64,000 nucleotides of DNA from Ferdinandcohnia salidurans. GTDB taxonomy: Bacteria; Bacillota; Bacilli; Bacillales; Bacillaceae_L. The position numbers and the translations under genes were made by a program. Numbering within the stretch: position 1 is the first letter of the stretch; the number at the start of each line of letters is the position of its first letter. Shown piece by piece: positions 53,465 through 61,614 of this stretch. Where the stretch lies: NCBI RefSeq assembly GCF_042680725.1, contig NZ_JBHUEK010000029.1, positions 1 to 64,000 of the forward strand, written 5' to 3'. The notes below the pieces were generated by a model. The model had not been told where the DNA came from. It made no database searches and saw only the letters and a program-made list of their open reading frames with translations.

Positions 53465-55255
53465 ATGGCATTATTACGTTCAGAAGTACCTGTTGAGCAA
53501 ACATGGAACCTACAAGGTTTATTTGAAACCGATGAAGCTTGGGAAAGAGAGCTTTCGTCTGTTGAAATTGACATCCAAACCGTAACACAATTTAAGGGGA
53601 CTGTTGGGAAAAGTGCTAAGAACTTGCTTGATTGCTTATTGGCAAAAGACGCACTTCATGAAAGAGTTATGCGTGTAGTGAGCTATGCAGATTTACATAT
53701 GTCGGTAGACGGTACAAATTCCGTTTATCAAACAAATGCTGCCCGGGCTGCATCCTTGGTCTCCAGTGTAAGTGCGAGTATGTCATTTATAAAATCAGAG
53801 CTACTTGCATTAGATTCAGAAACCATCCAAACTTACATAAAAGAGGAACAAGGATTACAAGAATTCATAAAAACGTTATCAGATATCTTAGAGGCCAAGG
53901 AATATACACTATCCCCTGATGCAGAGGAAGTTTTAGCTGCGTTTGGAGAGGTGATGGATTCGCCATATATGATCTACCAAAGAAGCAAAACATCAGATAT
54001 GCAGTTTTCAGCATTTAAGACGGATGATGACATCGAACATCCACTTTCCTTTAACTCATTCCCAAAATATGAGGACTCTCCGGATACGGAATTGCGTCGT
54101 AAGGCTTCTGCAGCTTTTGCTGAAACACTGGATAAATATAAAAACACCTATGCTGCCACATTGGCTACAGAGGTAAAAAAGCAAGTCATTGAAGCGCGCT
54201 TACGTGGGTATGAGTCTGTAACAGATATGCTACTTGATGAACAACAGGTTACAAAGGAAATGTACCATAATCAGTTACATACCATTCAAACTGAGTTAGC
54301 GCCACATATGCGACGCCTCGCTAAATTAAAGCAGCGCGTACTAGGGCTTGAAAAAATGTATTATAGTGATTTAAAGGCTCCGCTTGATCCAGACTTTGAC
54401 CCAGAGGTAACGTATGAGGAGGCTTCAAGGTATGTTCTTGATGCCATCCAGGTTATGGGGCCGGAATATAGTAAGATTATGGAGGAAGGCATCCATAATC
54501 GCTGGGTCGATTTAGCTGATAATGTTGGGAAACGATCGGGTGCATTCTGTTCGAGCCCATATGGCGCCCACCCATATATTTTAATGACATGGAATAATTC
54601 TATGCGAAATACGTTTACCCTTGCACATGAATTGGGACATGCTGGTCACTTTGTGCTAGCGGGGCGTAATCAACGCATCTCAAACAATCGCCCTTCACGA
54701 TATTTTATCGAGGCGCCTTCGACAATGAATGAGATGCTGTTGAGTAGACATATTCTTTCACAATCCAATGATGAACAGATGAAGCGCTGGGTGATTTTAC
54801 AATCGTTAGGCACCTACTACCATAATTTCGTCACACATATATTAGAAGGTGAATTACAACGTCGTATCTATGAGTTGGCTGATAAAGGAACCCCTATTAC
54901 AGCAAAACTGTTATGTGAACAAAAAACAGAGCTGCTGTCGACATTCTGGGGAGATGATGTGGTAATGGATGAGCTGGCTGCTTTAACATGGATGCGTCAG
55001 CCACATTATTACATGGGTCTATATCCATATACGTATTCAGCAGGTCTGACTGCTTCAACAGCTGCCTCCCAGATGATTCAAGAAGAGGGCCAGCCTGCAG
55101 TCGATCGCTGGTTATCTGCATTAAAAGCAGGTGGAACACTGAAACCACTTGAGTTGATGAAGCTTGCAGGTGTGGATATGTCAACTCCAGAACCAATTAA
55201 AAAAGCAGTTGCCTATGTTGGTTCATTGGTAGATGAGCTTGAAAGAAGTTTTTAA
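53465..55255 (+). CDS. pepF: Oligoendopeptidase F
   Basis: This M3-family zinc peptidase degrades oligopeptides in the cytoplasm. It has the zinc motif HELGHAGH (His, Glu, His) with downstream Glu, a PepF N-terminal domain and family markers PYMIYQRSKTSD and FCSSPYGAHPYILMT. The 596-residue length is standard. The start is ATG 53465 after AAAGGGGAAATTCAA; the upstream start six codons earlier lies across that site. It is a single gene with a terminator at 55268-55295. Confidence 0.92.
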   Translation: MALLRSEVPVEQTWNLQGLFETDEAWERELSSVEIDIQTVTQFKGTVGKSAKNLLDCLLAKDALHERVMRVVSYADLHMSVDGTNSVYQTNAARAASLVSSVSASMSFIKSELLALDSETIQTYIKEEQGLQEFIKTLSDILEAKEYTLSPDAEEVLAAFGEVMDSPYMIYQRSKTSDMQFSAFKTDDDIEHPLSFNSFPKYEDSPDTELRRKASAAFAETLDKYKNTYAATLATEVKKQVIEARLRGYESVTDMLLDEQQVTKEMYHNQLHTIQTELAPHMRRLAKLKQRVLGLEKMYYSDLKAPLDPDFDPEVTYEEASRYVLDAIQVMGPEYSKIMEEGIHNRWVDLADNVGKRSGAFCSSPYGAHPYILMTWNNSMRNTFTLAHELGHAGHFVLAGRNQRISNNRPSRYFIEAPSTMNEMLLSRHILSQSNDEQMKRWVILQSLGTYYHNFVTHILEGELQRRIYELADKGTPITAKLLCEQKTELLSTFWGDDVVMDELAALTWMRQPHYYMGLYPYTYSAGLTASTAASQMIQEEGQPAVDRWLSALKAGGTLKPLELMKLAGVDMSTPEPIKKAVAYVGSLVDELERSF

Positions 55256-55267
55256 TTAAAACGATTC

Positions 55268-55295
55268 AACCTAGTCATTTTGGCTAGGTTTTTTT
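55268..55295 (+). terminator. Terminator of pepF
   Basis: AACCTAG pairs with CTAGGTT, followed by TTTTT. Confidence 0.75.
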
Positions 55296-55423
55296 GTGTA
55301 AAAATGATTTTGAGGCATAAGATAAGGAAAGTGAAATTTTAAAGCTTGTACAATGATTCATTTATTCGCCTATGTAGTACAATAGTAGTAAAAGATTCAG
55401 ATAACTTAAAATGGGGGATTCAC

Positions 55424-55792
55424 ATGGATGAAATGGAAAAGCATTATTCAGACCATAAATTTTGGGAAAAACTTAAAAAGTTTGCGTTAAGAGCGGGCCA
55501 TTCAGTCGTATATACGGCACTATTGTTGTACTATGTACTTCAAAAACCTGATTTACCTGCAAAAGCAAGGGTGACGATTCTTGCTGCATTGGGGTATTTT
55601 ATATTTCCAGTGGACCTCATTCCAGACCTTGCAGTAGGTATCGGCTTTACAGATGACTTAGGTGCCTTGGGTGTTGCCCTATTCCAAGTGGCCATCCATA
55701 TTGATGACAATGTCAAAGCAAAGGCAAAAGCAAAGTTAGTTGACTGGTTTGGCGATGATGTCGATACCTCAGAAGTGGATGAAAAACTCTAA
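55424..55792 (+). CDS. YkvA/DUF1232 membrane protein
   Basis: This 122-residue protein has the DUF1232 core ALGYFIFPVDLIPDLAVGIGFTDDLGALGVAL, which forms a membrane hairpin. YkvA relatives occur across bacteria, with unknown function. The start is ATG 55424 with GGGGGATTC before it; the frame extends further upstream but without a site. Its stop codon is the first base pairs of repeat copy C, so the repeat begins exactly at the gene end. Confidence 0.82.
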   Translation: MDEMEKHYSDHKFWEKLKKFALRAGHSVVYTALLLYYVLQKPDLPAKARVTILAALGYFIFPVDLIPDLAVGIGFTDDLGALGVALFQVAIHIDDNVKAKAKAKLVDWFGDDVDTSEVDEKL

Positions 55793-56020
55793 CTTTATTC
55801 AGCAGAGGTCCTCTACTTATGTAAGCAAGAGTTGTTTGATTATGGTTCAAATCCAGACTGAATAAAGTTAATGCCTCCGGCGGATGCCACAGATTTTCAG
55901 AGGTAATTTTTCGAGCGTAAGATCAAAGACTAAAAACGCCACTTCCTGTGGCAACGTCTTTGTGACCCACATCGTGTGGGCCCAATAAATCTGGGCGCAA
56001 ATACGCCAAGGCGTATTTGA
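55791..56020 (+). repeat. Multi-hairpin repeat, copy C, with inserted module
   Basis: The same outer stem, GCCTCCGGCGGATGCC and closing AAATACGCCAAGGCGTATTT are present. The TTTTTCGAGC stem is interrupted after TTTTTCGAGCGTAAGATC by 55920-55985. That insert is the reverse complement of the module at 13425-13490 and carries the same paired arms, GCCAC...GTGGC and GACCCAC...GTGGGCC. This makes copy C a mosaic of two repeat families. Confidence 0.85.
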
Positions 56021-56041
56021 TTAAGTTTAACAGAACTACCC

Positions 56042-56293
56042 TTATTTTGCCTGGGGTAGTTCTTTTTTTAGGGTGATGGATCGTGGTGTTCTGGGCTCAT
56101 AATGAAGGACTCCTTTTTCTTTAAGGCGATCCAGATATGCTTTGATTGTGCTTGTTGAACTCACCGAAGTACAGAGTCTAGAAAGTTCACGGATCGTCGG
56201 AGCTTTGTGGAATTTCTTCATATATTTTTCAATTTGTTCAAGTAATTCCTGTTCGGTGTCCTCCATTCGCATCTGTAGTGTTCTAATTTGCAA
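56042..56293 (-). CDS. LexA-like DNA-binding domain protein
   Basis: This small protein of about 83 residues has the winged-helix fold of LexA's N terminus (TEQELLEQIEKYMKKFHKAPTIRELSRLCTSVSSTSTIKAYLDRLKEKGVLHYEPRTPRSITL). It lacks the self-cleaving peptidase half, so it cannot behave like LexA. The start is TTG 56293, nine bases after AAAGGAG; an ATG ten codons before includes that site. The start overlaps the WYL gene's stop by 11 bp, so the two form an operon. Probably a repressor or accessory DNA-binder. Confidence 0.75.
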   Translation of the reverse strand: MQIRTLQMRMEDTEQELLEQIEKYMKKFHKAPTIRELSRLCTSVSSTSTIKAYLDRLKEKGVLHYEPRTPRSITLKKELPQAK

Positions 56294-56510
56294 ACTTAAC
56301 AACTCCTTTTTTCCTTGGTACATCTGCAGACAAAATGCTATCTATTTTAAAGGTTCTTTTTTTATGACGAAGCAAGCAAAAGGCATTGATAGTATGTTCA
56401 TTGATTTCGTAAACTTTGATTAGACGTTGTGTAAGTATGCCATTTTGTGAGATATAGATGATTTCGATAGGTGTGTGCTGAATTAGTGCACGCTGTAAAA
56501 TCCCGCGCAT
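56283..56510 (-). CDS. WYL-like minidomain protein
   Basis: The 75-residue protein has a small beta-barrel with the WYL-like pattern (PIEIIYISQNG, TQRLIKVYEINEHTINAFCLLRHKKRTFKIDSILSA). WYL domains bind ligands or nucleic acid and often regulate transcription. It is followed immediately by the LexA-like gene, so the operon supplies a ligand-binding and a DNA-binding part as two proteins. AAAGGAG precedes the ATG. A clear promoter with a palindrome in its spacer lies upstream (56531-56560). Confidence 0.7.
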   Translation of the reverse strand: MRGILQRALIQHTPIEIIYISQNGILTQRLIKVYEINEHTINAFCLLRHKKRTFKIDSILSADVPRKKGVVKFAN

Positions 56511-56530
56511 GTAATCATCTCCTTTTTTAT

Positions 56531-56560
56531 ATTATATACGAACGTATATTCTATTATCAA
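56531..56560 (-). promoter_or_regulatory. Promoter of the WYL/LexA-like operon with palindromic operator
   Basis: On the minus strand, TTGATA (56555-56560) and TATAAT (56531-56536) have an 18-bp spacer. The inverted repeat ATATACG-TT-CGTATAT (56534-56549) lies inside the promoter, a position where a bound protein would block RNA polymerase. Confidence 0.7.
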
Positions 56561-56633
56561 CAAAAACAAGAACATTTATTCGCATTTTGGGAGATGTGAA
56601 ATAAAAAAACACCAGGCTAGAAGACCTGGTGAT

Positions 56634-57287
56634 TTATGATTTGGATGAAATGGTTGGAGCTGATTGTTGCGTTGGGTCTGCAATCCTTTTTCCAGGAATG
56701 CCGTTTGTCTCCAGCAATTCGATGATCTTATCAAGATGTTCTTCATTTTCAACAACAACGAAATTGAAGAATGGGAATATACTTTTGACCTTAATCGTTA
56801 ACTTATATCCGAAATTTATACGGTCATCAATGCCATACAAATCATGCCAGCGGACAATTCGTTCGACTTCATATTCCTTGACTCGGCTATAGGAAAAATA
56901 TCGGCCCTGAAGGATAATACCTTTTGGTAATAAAAAGAGGTTTCCACGGTGGCGAACTGCACTAATGAGTGCAAAAAAGAAATAGGCCATAGAAAAAAAG
57001 GAAGACCCTAAATAATCTGTTGTAAGAAAGACAAGTAATAGTCCTATGAGAACTACGATTACAGCCGCCGTTCCCCATTTGACAATTTTATAAGATCTCG
57101 TTGATTTAGAAAGTGGCTCCATTTCCTTATACTCATTTGGGATGAGGAGGCCACGGAACTCCTCTTCCGTTTGCGGGAAAAGGGCTTCTTTTGAAAGATC
57201 GACTGCCTTTTTAATACTGATTCTGTATTGAATCAAATAATACACACCAAGTATGAAAACAATCGAAAAAAAGATATCTACAAACAA
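56634..57287 (-). CDS. Membrane protein with PH-like domain
   Basis: A first helix (residues about 5-22) is followed by a cytoplasmic stretch and two more helices (about 73-110). A C-terminal soluble part (FLLPKGIILQGRYFSYSRVKEYEVERIVRW...) resembles the bacterial PH-like domains near membranes. The start is TTG 57287 with GGTCGGTGA before it. I cannot name the family with certainty; function unknown. Confidence 0.55.
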   Translation of the reverse strand: MFVDIFFSIVFILGVYYLIQYRISIKKAVDLSKEALFPQTEEEFRGLLIPNEYKEMEPLSKSTRSYKIVKWGTAAVIVVLIGLLLVFLTTDYLGSSFFSMAYFFFALISAVRHRGNLFLLPKGIILQGRYFSYSRVKEYEVERIVRWHDLYGIDDRINFGYKLTIKVKSIFPFFNFVVVENEEHLDKIIELLETNGIPGKRIADPTQQSAPTISSKS

Positions 57288-57358
57288 ATAATCACCGACC
57301 TTGATTTTTACATTATTTTCTATATATCTATTTTTTCATATTTTTGGCTTTTTGAAAA

Positions 57359-57382
57359 GGAAAAAGACCACATTGATGTGGC
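57359..57382 (-). terminator. Terminator of the gene at 57390-57782
   Basis: On the minus strand GGCCACAT pairs with ATGTGGTC around a CA loop, followed by TTTTT. Confidence 0.8.
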
Positions 57383-57389
57383 CTTCCTC

Positions 57390-57782
57390 TTATGCTTGTT
57401 TTGCATCTTCAACGATATGGTATAGCAGGTGAGCGAGATGATGGATTGCTCCATACTCCTGCTCTTCGTCCTCTGATTCTTCATCTGAGAACTCAAGGTC
57501 ATTAAGGTACAATGCCATAAATTCATAAAAATCCTTTAGCTCAAATGAGAAACAGTATGTAGGTTCTTCACTATTTTCTTCATATTGAAGGGCAAGATAA
57601 TGGATATTTCCCTCGGCATCCGCGCCATCGAAAAAGACAAAAAATCCAATATTTGTATCAAGTTCAAATAAGTGTCGCGTACCACCTTCAGTCACTCGAT
57701 TAAAATCATCTTCTTCAAGTATACCGACCTTCATTGCTTCAACTGCATCTTCTTTATGAAATGAAACATTTATTGATTTCAA
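57390..57782 (-). CDS. Acidic soluble protein of unknown function
   Basis: The 130-residue protein has an alpha/beta core and a run of Asp/Glu near residue 100 (EFSDEESEDEEQEYG), then a helix rich in His/Leu. It is conserved-looking but I do not recognise the family. The ATG follows AAGGAGGTGTGATCTTTGAA. It is a single gene with its own terminator. Confidence 0.6.
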   Translation of the reverse strand: MKSINVSFHKEDAVEAMKVGILEEDDFNRVTEGGTRHLFELDTNIGFFVFFDGADAEGNIHYLALQYEENSEEPTYCFSFELKDFYEFMALYLNDLEFSDEESEDEEQEYGAIHHLAHLLYHIVEDAKQA

Positions 57783-57934
57783 AGATCACACCTCCTTAGG
57801 CTCATCTTTAGTATTGTACTAAAAATATAAAAAGTAAAACAGCTAAAAGAAATTTATCGATTTTTAAGATTACTAGATTTTCAGGTATAGAACCTAAAAA
57901 CCCTGGCTATCCTTGTTAAAGAGGTGAGGGACAA

Positions 57935-58648
57935 ATGAAAATGACAATTGCATTAATCCTATCGTTCGGAATTTTAACAGGATTTTATAACAATCAGGAA
58001 GAAATCATTCAAAGAAATGATCTAGTGGATATTAAAGAAATGGCTGATAAAAATGAAGTTGAAATTTCATCTTGGATGGCCTTATCTCGAGGTAAGGTTG
58101 GACAAGCAAATAATGTACATGAAATGATACAACAGATTGAAACATTCATGAGTAATCATGATTCATATAGTTGGAAAAGCATTCTTAAAGAAGAAAACAG
58201 CCATTATGTTTGGCAAGGATTAAAAGAAAATGATAACGGAATTACGGAGTCAATTAAGCTAAAAGCCTATAAATCGGGTGATAAGTACGAAATCGCGATC
58301 ACGAATGAAGCAAAAGGGAATCAGCTTACTGCAGACCATGTTGAGTGGGTAAGTGAAACTTTTGTGGAAAGTAATACTTTTTATACAGTTTCCGGAGTAA
58401 TGAAATCCAACGTTAACCAATTAGATGAGGTTGCCGCAAAGATGGTTGGAGACGTGAATGCAACAATGGTAGAGCGGCTACAAGAAAAGAAGTTTGTGTC
58501 GGTTTCAGCTTATTCAAAAGTTTTCGAATCTGAATTGAAAACAGCGAAAGAGGAAAAAATTAATCTTCAACTAGGTTTACGAATAAATGCAGATAAAAAT
58601 GAAATCGACGTAACGATTGGAACGCCAATTATCACAACCGAATATTAA
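57935..58648 (+). CDS. YwmB-like secreted protein
   Basis: A signal-like N terminus (residues 1-19) is followed by a domain of the YwmB family. YwmB is a Bacillus protein with a TATA-binding-like fold, usually near cell-wall or sporulation genes; its role is unknown. Features include EISSWMALSRGKV, YSWKSILKEE and LQLGLRINADKNEIDVTIGTPIITTEY near the end. GAGGTGAGGG precedes the ATG. It is a single gene. Confidence 0.8.
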   Translation: MKMTIALILSFGILTGFYNNQEEIIQRNDLVDIKEMADKNEVEISSWMALSRGKVGQANNVHEMIQQIETFMSNHDSYSWKSILKEENSHYVWQGLKENDNGITESIKLKAYKSGDKYEIAITNEAKGNQLTADHVEWVSETFVESNTFYTVSGVMKSNVNQLDEVAAKMVGDVNATMVERLQEKKFVSVSAYSKVFESELKTAKEEKINLQLGLRINADKNEIDVTIGTPIITTEY

Positions 58649-58652
58649 GCGA

Positions 58653-58690
58653 GTAGGCTTGGAGAGAATTCCAAGCCTACTTTTATTTAC
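58653..58690 (+). terminator. Terminator of the YwmB-like gene
   Basis: GTAGGCTTGGA pairs with TCCAAGCCTAC, followed by TTTTATTT. Confidence 0.9.
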
Positions 58691-58791
58691 AGAAACTTTA
58701 CAAAATCTTATCGTTTCAAAGAAAGCTCTCACTTTATAATATAGATAGAGATATAGACATCATGTTAATTTTGTACAAAAGGTAGGGGCCC

Positions 58792-59664
58792 ATGAAGACA
58801 AATCATTTACGTAATCTAATGCATTTTCTAGCTTTTTTACATAAGAAAAAGGGCACATTATACCAAGAATACAAACGAGACGAAGAACTTAAGAAACTCA
58901 TGGATAAATCAAAAGTAAAAACAGTATTTCAACCAATACTTTCACTAGGTGAAGGAACTACTATAGGCTTTGAAATATTAAATAGACCTGAAAGAACCGT
59001 ACATTTTCCGACAACAGAAACCTTTTATGACTATGTTGGGGAAAGCTCCTATGTCTTTATGGTGGAACAATTCTTACGAAATCTTTCGATTGAACGGTTT
59101 GCTGAGCAGGTTAAAAACCAAAATAGCTATACGACTCCGATTGTGTTTCTTAACATACAAACGCAAGTATTGGCAGACCCCTGTTGGCGAAGCGGGATCA
59201 CAAAGGAATTACTAGAAAAACATAATTTATCCCCGAGCCAAATCGTGTTAGAGTTAACGGAAAAACAATCCGTTATAAACTATAATCAATTTGAAGAATT
59301 AATCGAACATTACCGGAAACAAGGCTTTCGAATTGCGGTCGATGATGCGGGGACTGGATATAATAGCTTACAAACTCTCGTGTACCTTAAGCCTGAATTC
59401 ATTAAGCTGGATAAATCCCTTATCCGAAATATTCACTGTTACCGCGAAAATCAGCACTTAGTGAAGCTGTTAGTAAAATATGCGATGCAGGTAGGGACGA
59501 AAATTATCGCCGAGGGCATTGAAACAGAGGATGAACTTAAATATTTGCAAGGTATTGGTGTACATATGGGGCAGGGATACGCACTTGGCAAACCGATGCC
59601 AGAGCTCCAGCAAGGAAGAGTGCCTAAAGTAAATATGCATCAGCAACTAGCGTTAACCCTGTAA
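58792..59664 (+). CDS. EAL-domain cyclic-di-GMP phosphodiesterase
   Basis: The residues needed for hydrolysis of c-di-GMP are in place: Glu in GFEILNR (the EAL motif as EIL), Asn in VFLNIQT, Glu in LELTEKQ, Asp-Asp in VDDAGTGYN, Lys in FIKLDKSLI and Glu in IAEGIETED. QGYALGKP closes the domain. There is no membrane helix or GGDEF partner domain in the same protein; the N-terminal 30 residues may localise it. A possible partner, a CBS-GGDEF protein, is convergent at 59737. GTAGGGG lies just before the ATG. Confidence 0.9.
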   Translation: MKTNHLRNLMHFLAFLHKKKGTLYQEYKRDEELKKLMDKSKVKTVFQPILSLGEGTTIGFEILNRPERTVHFPTTETFYDYVGESSYVFMVEQFLRNLSIERFAEQVKNQNSYTTPIVFLNIQTQVLADPCWRSGITKELLEKHNLSPSQIVLELTEKQSVINYNQFEELIEHYRKQGFRIAVDDAGTGYNSLQTLVYLKPEFIKLDKSLIRNIHCYRENQHLVKLLVKYAMQVGTKIIAEGIETEDELKYLQGIGVHMGQGYALGKPMPELQQGRVPKVNMHQQLALTL

Positions 59665-59672
59665 AGTGAAAC

Positions 59673-59716
59673 TTCAACCAGTGGGGGATTTCCATCCCTC
59701 ACTGATTGTTAGTTGA
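59673..59716 (+). other. Hairpin after the EAL gene
   Basis: TTCAACCAGTGGGGGAT pairs with ATCCCTCACTG and more distantly GTTGAA. A second hairpin with a T run (59726-59757) follows and is the likely terminator, overlapping the 3' end of the convergent gene. Confidence 0.6.
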
Positions 59717-59736
59717 ACCAATCAGAAGGCCCTTGT

Positions 59737-60723
59737 TTACACAAGAGTCTTCTTTTTTATGTTCTCTTCATAGTCTTCCAGTGTAAGGTAAATACTGTTT
59801 CTGATTGATTTACAGTAGCTTTTTACTTTTGCTGATTCCTTGCTTAATTGTTCAAGAGATGTAATGGGTCTCTTTTTATTTTGAATGATTGCAATAGAGA
59901 TGCTAGCCAAAGGTAGTTTTTCGAAAACCCCTTGTCTACTTATACCCGTCACATATCCTTTTTCAAAGTCCTCCTTCGAGTAGAAGATCTGCAAGGAATC
60001 GGTAAATCGCTCAATGATACTGTCACATATGGCTCCATAGTGGTGATGTGGAATCGTTGCTATAAAATCGTCACCACCAATATGCCCAATAAAAGAAGGC
60101 TCATTTTCGGTGGTCGTGATGACTTCAGAAAGAATCAATGCAGTTTCTTTAATGAGTTCATCACCCTTCGAAAACCCGTATGTATCGTTAAATGCTTTAA
60201 ATGAATCAATATCAATATACAATACACTGAACCTATTAAATGTTAGGACCTCTTGCAGGGTTTCTTTTATTACATTGTTTCCGGGTAATCCTGTTAATGG
60301 GTTCGAGTAGCGTGCATTTCTTATCTGAATTTCAGCGAGTTTCATAATAAGTTCTCGAATACTAACGATTCCAAAGAAGGCATTTTCCTTTGTTACAATC
60401 ACAATATCGTATATATGCTCTAACTTCCGATTCATTGCAAGAGAACTCACTTCTGTTAGTGGTAGGCTATAATCGACAATTAAGATTTCGTTGTCCATAA
60501 CGAGATCAATCGTTCTTTTCATAAAGAGATCGAATCCATATTTGGTGGAAAGCCTTTGAAAAAAGTGTGTCTTCATGACCAACCCAACTGGTTTATGATT
60601 CATGCATACTACAATTCCCTCTATGCTAGACTCTTTTTCAAATATCGTATACACATCTTCACATTTTGTTGAAGGAGACACTATGAAACTATCTTTTGCT
60701 ATTTCTCCTATCACAATGTCCAT
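59737..60723 (-). CDS. CBS-GGDEF diguanylate cyclase-type protein
   Basis: Two CBS domains (residues about 10-135, ligand-sensing) are followed by a GGDEF domain with the active site GGDDF in HIGGDDFIA, a functional variant of the motif. The metal Asp is present in YIDIDSFKAFNDTYGFSKGDEL. The product would make c-di-GMP; the adjacent convergent EAL protein would degrade it. The ATG lies at 60723. Its 3' end meets the EAL gene's terminator. Confidence 0.85.
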   Translation of the reverse strand: MDIVIGEIAKDSFIVSPSTKCEDVYTIFEKESSIEGIVVCMNHKPVGLVMKTHFFQRLSTKYGFDLFMKRTIDLVMDNEILIVDYSLPLTEVSSLAMNRKLEHIYDIVIVTKENAFFGIVSIRELIMKLAEIQIRNARYSNPLTGLPGNNVIKETLQEVLTFNRFSVLYIDIDSFKAFNDTYGFSKGDELIKETALILSEVITTTENEPSFIGHIGGDDFIATIPHHHYGAICDSIIERFTDSLQIFYSKEDFEKGYVTGISRQGVFEKLPLASISIAIIQNKKRPITSLEQLSKESAKVKSYCKSIRNSIYLTLEDYEENIKKKTLV

Positions 60724-61016
60724 TTAACTGTCATCTCCCATACTATTATTTTTCTAGATGCAGCTACTACATTTACATTCCTATAGGAATAGAGAAATAA
60801 TACTAATTACCCATAATAAGATTATCAATCTCCTATTAATAATTTAATGTAACATCGTTAATATTTTGTAAATAAAGTATTAATTTTCAAGTTTTTGTCA
60901 ATAAGTATAACGTTTATACTAGCTTAAGTTCCTTGGAGGCGTGTGAGCATATTTTGTGATTTTTTAAAATTGTATGCTAAATTAATAGAATATACTTCGA
61001 AGAAAGGATGAATAAT
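60724..61016. other. Gene-free stretch
   Basis: About 290 bp of AT-rich sequence upstream of both flanking genes. No operator, riboswitch or small gene was recognised. Confidence 0.3.
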
Positions 61017-61529
61017 ATGTCACTTGAGAGTGTAAAAGAGCATTTAAAAAAATGGAACCGTGAAAAAGATGTGTTGGAGTTTGATTCATTGAGTGCAACC
61101 GTTGATCAGGCTGCTGATACAATCGGCGTTGCTCCTGAACGGATTGCAAAGACCCTTTCCTTTCGAGGAAAAGAGGATGCTGCGATTTTAGTTGTAGCAG
61201 CAGGGGATGCAAAAATTGATAATAAAAAATTTCGTAATACCTTTGGGTTTAAGGCAAGAATGTTGTCAGCAGAAGAAGTAGTCGAACAAACTGGACATGT
61301 CATCGGAGGGGTGTGCCCGTTTGGCCTGGCGAACAATCTAGACGTTTACTTGGACGAGTCCCTAAAGCGTTTCACCACCGTATTTCCAGCATGCGGCAGC
61401 ATCAATTCTGCTATCGAACTAACCTGTGATGAACTATTCCAATACTCCGAAGCAAAACAATGGGTCGACGTATGCAAAGGCTGGCAACATGAGGAAACAG
61501 CAGAAAAAGAAGCAGTCCAAAACAAATAA
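61017..61529 (+). CDS. YbaK/EbsC-type aminoacyl-tRNA deacylase
   Basis: This is a YbaK-domain protein (about 170 residues) related to Cys-tRNA(Pro) deacylases and the ProRS editing domain. It has the Lys in RIAKTLSFRGKEDAAILVVAAGDAKIDNKKF and GGVCPFGL, both typical of family members. The start is ATG 61017 with GAAAGGA eight bases before it; another ATG nine bases upstream is too near that site. It is followed by a GGGACAGGTCC repeat and the 52-bp hairpin array. Confidence 0.85.
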   Translation: MSLESVKEHLKKWNREKDVLEFDSLSATVDQAADTIGVAPERIAKTLSFRGKEDAAILVVAAGDAKIDNKKFRNTFGFKARMLSAEEVVEQTGHVIGGVCPFGLANNLDVYLDESLKRFTTVFPACGSINSAIELTCDELFQYSEAKQWVDVCKGWQHEETAEKEAVQNK

Positions 61530-61530
61530 G

Positions 61531-61562
61531 TGGGTCGGAGGGACAGGTCCCTCGTCCCACCA
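61531..61562 (+). repeat. GGGACAGGTCC palindromic repeat, left copy
   Basis: TGGG-TCGGAGGGACAGGTCC, then CTCGTCCCA, lies right behind the YbaK gene. It contains the near-palindrome GGGACAGGTCCC. An inverted copy is at 62665-62699. Confidence 0.65.
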
Positions 61563-61614
61563 TATTTTTACAGGGATAATGAGATTGTTTGGGTAGGTAC
61601 AGATAAAGGGGGCT

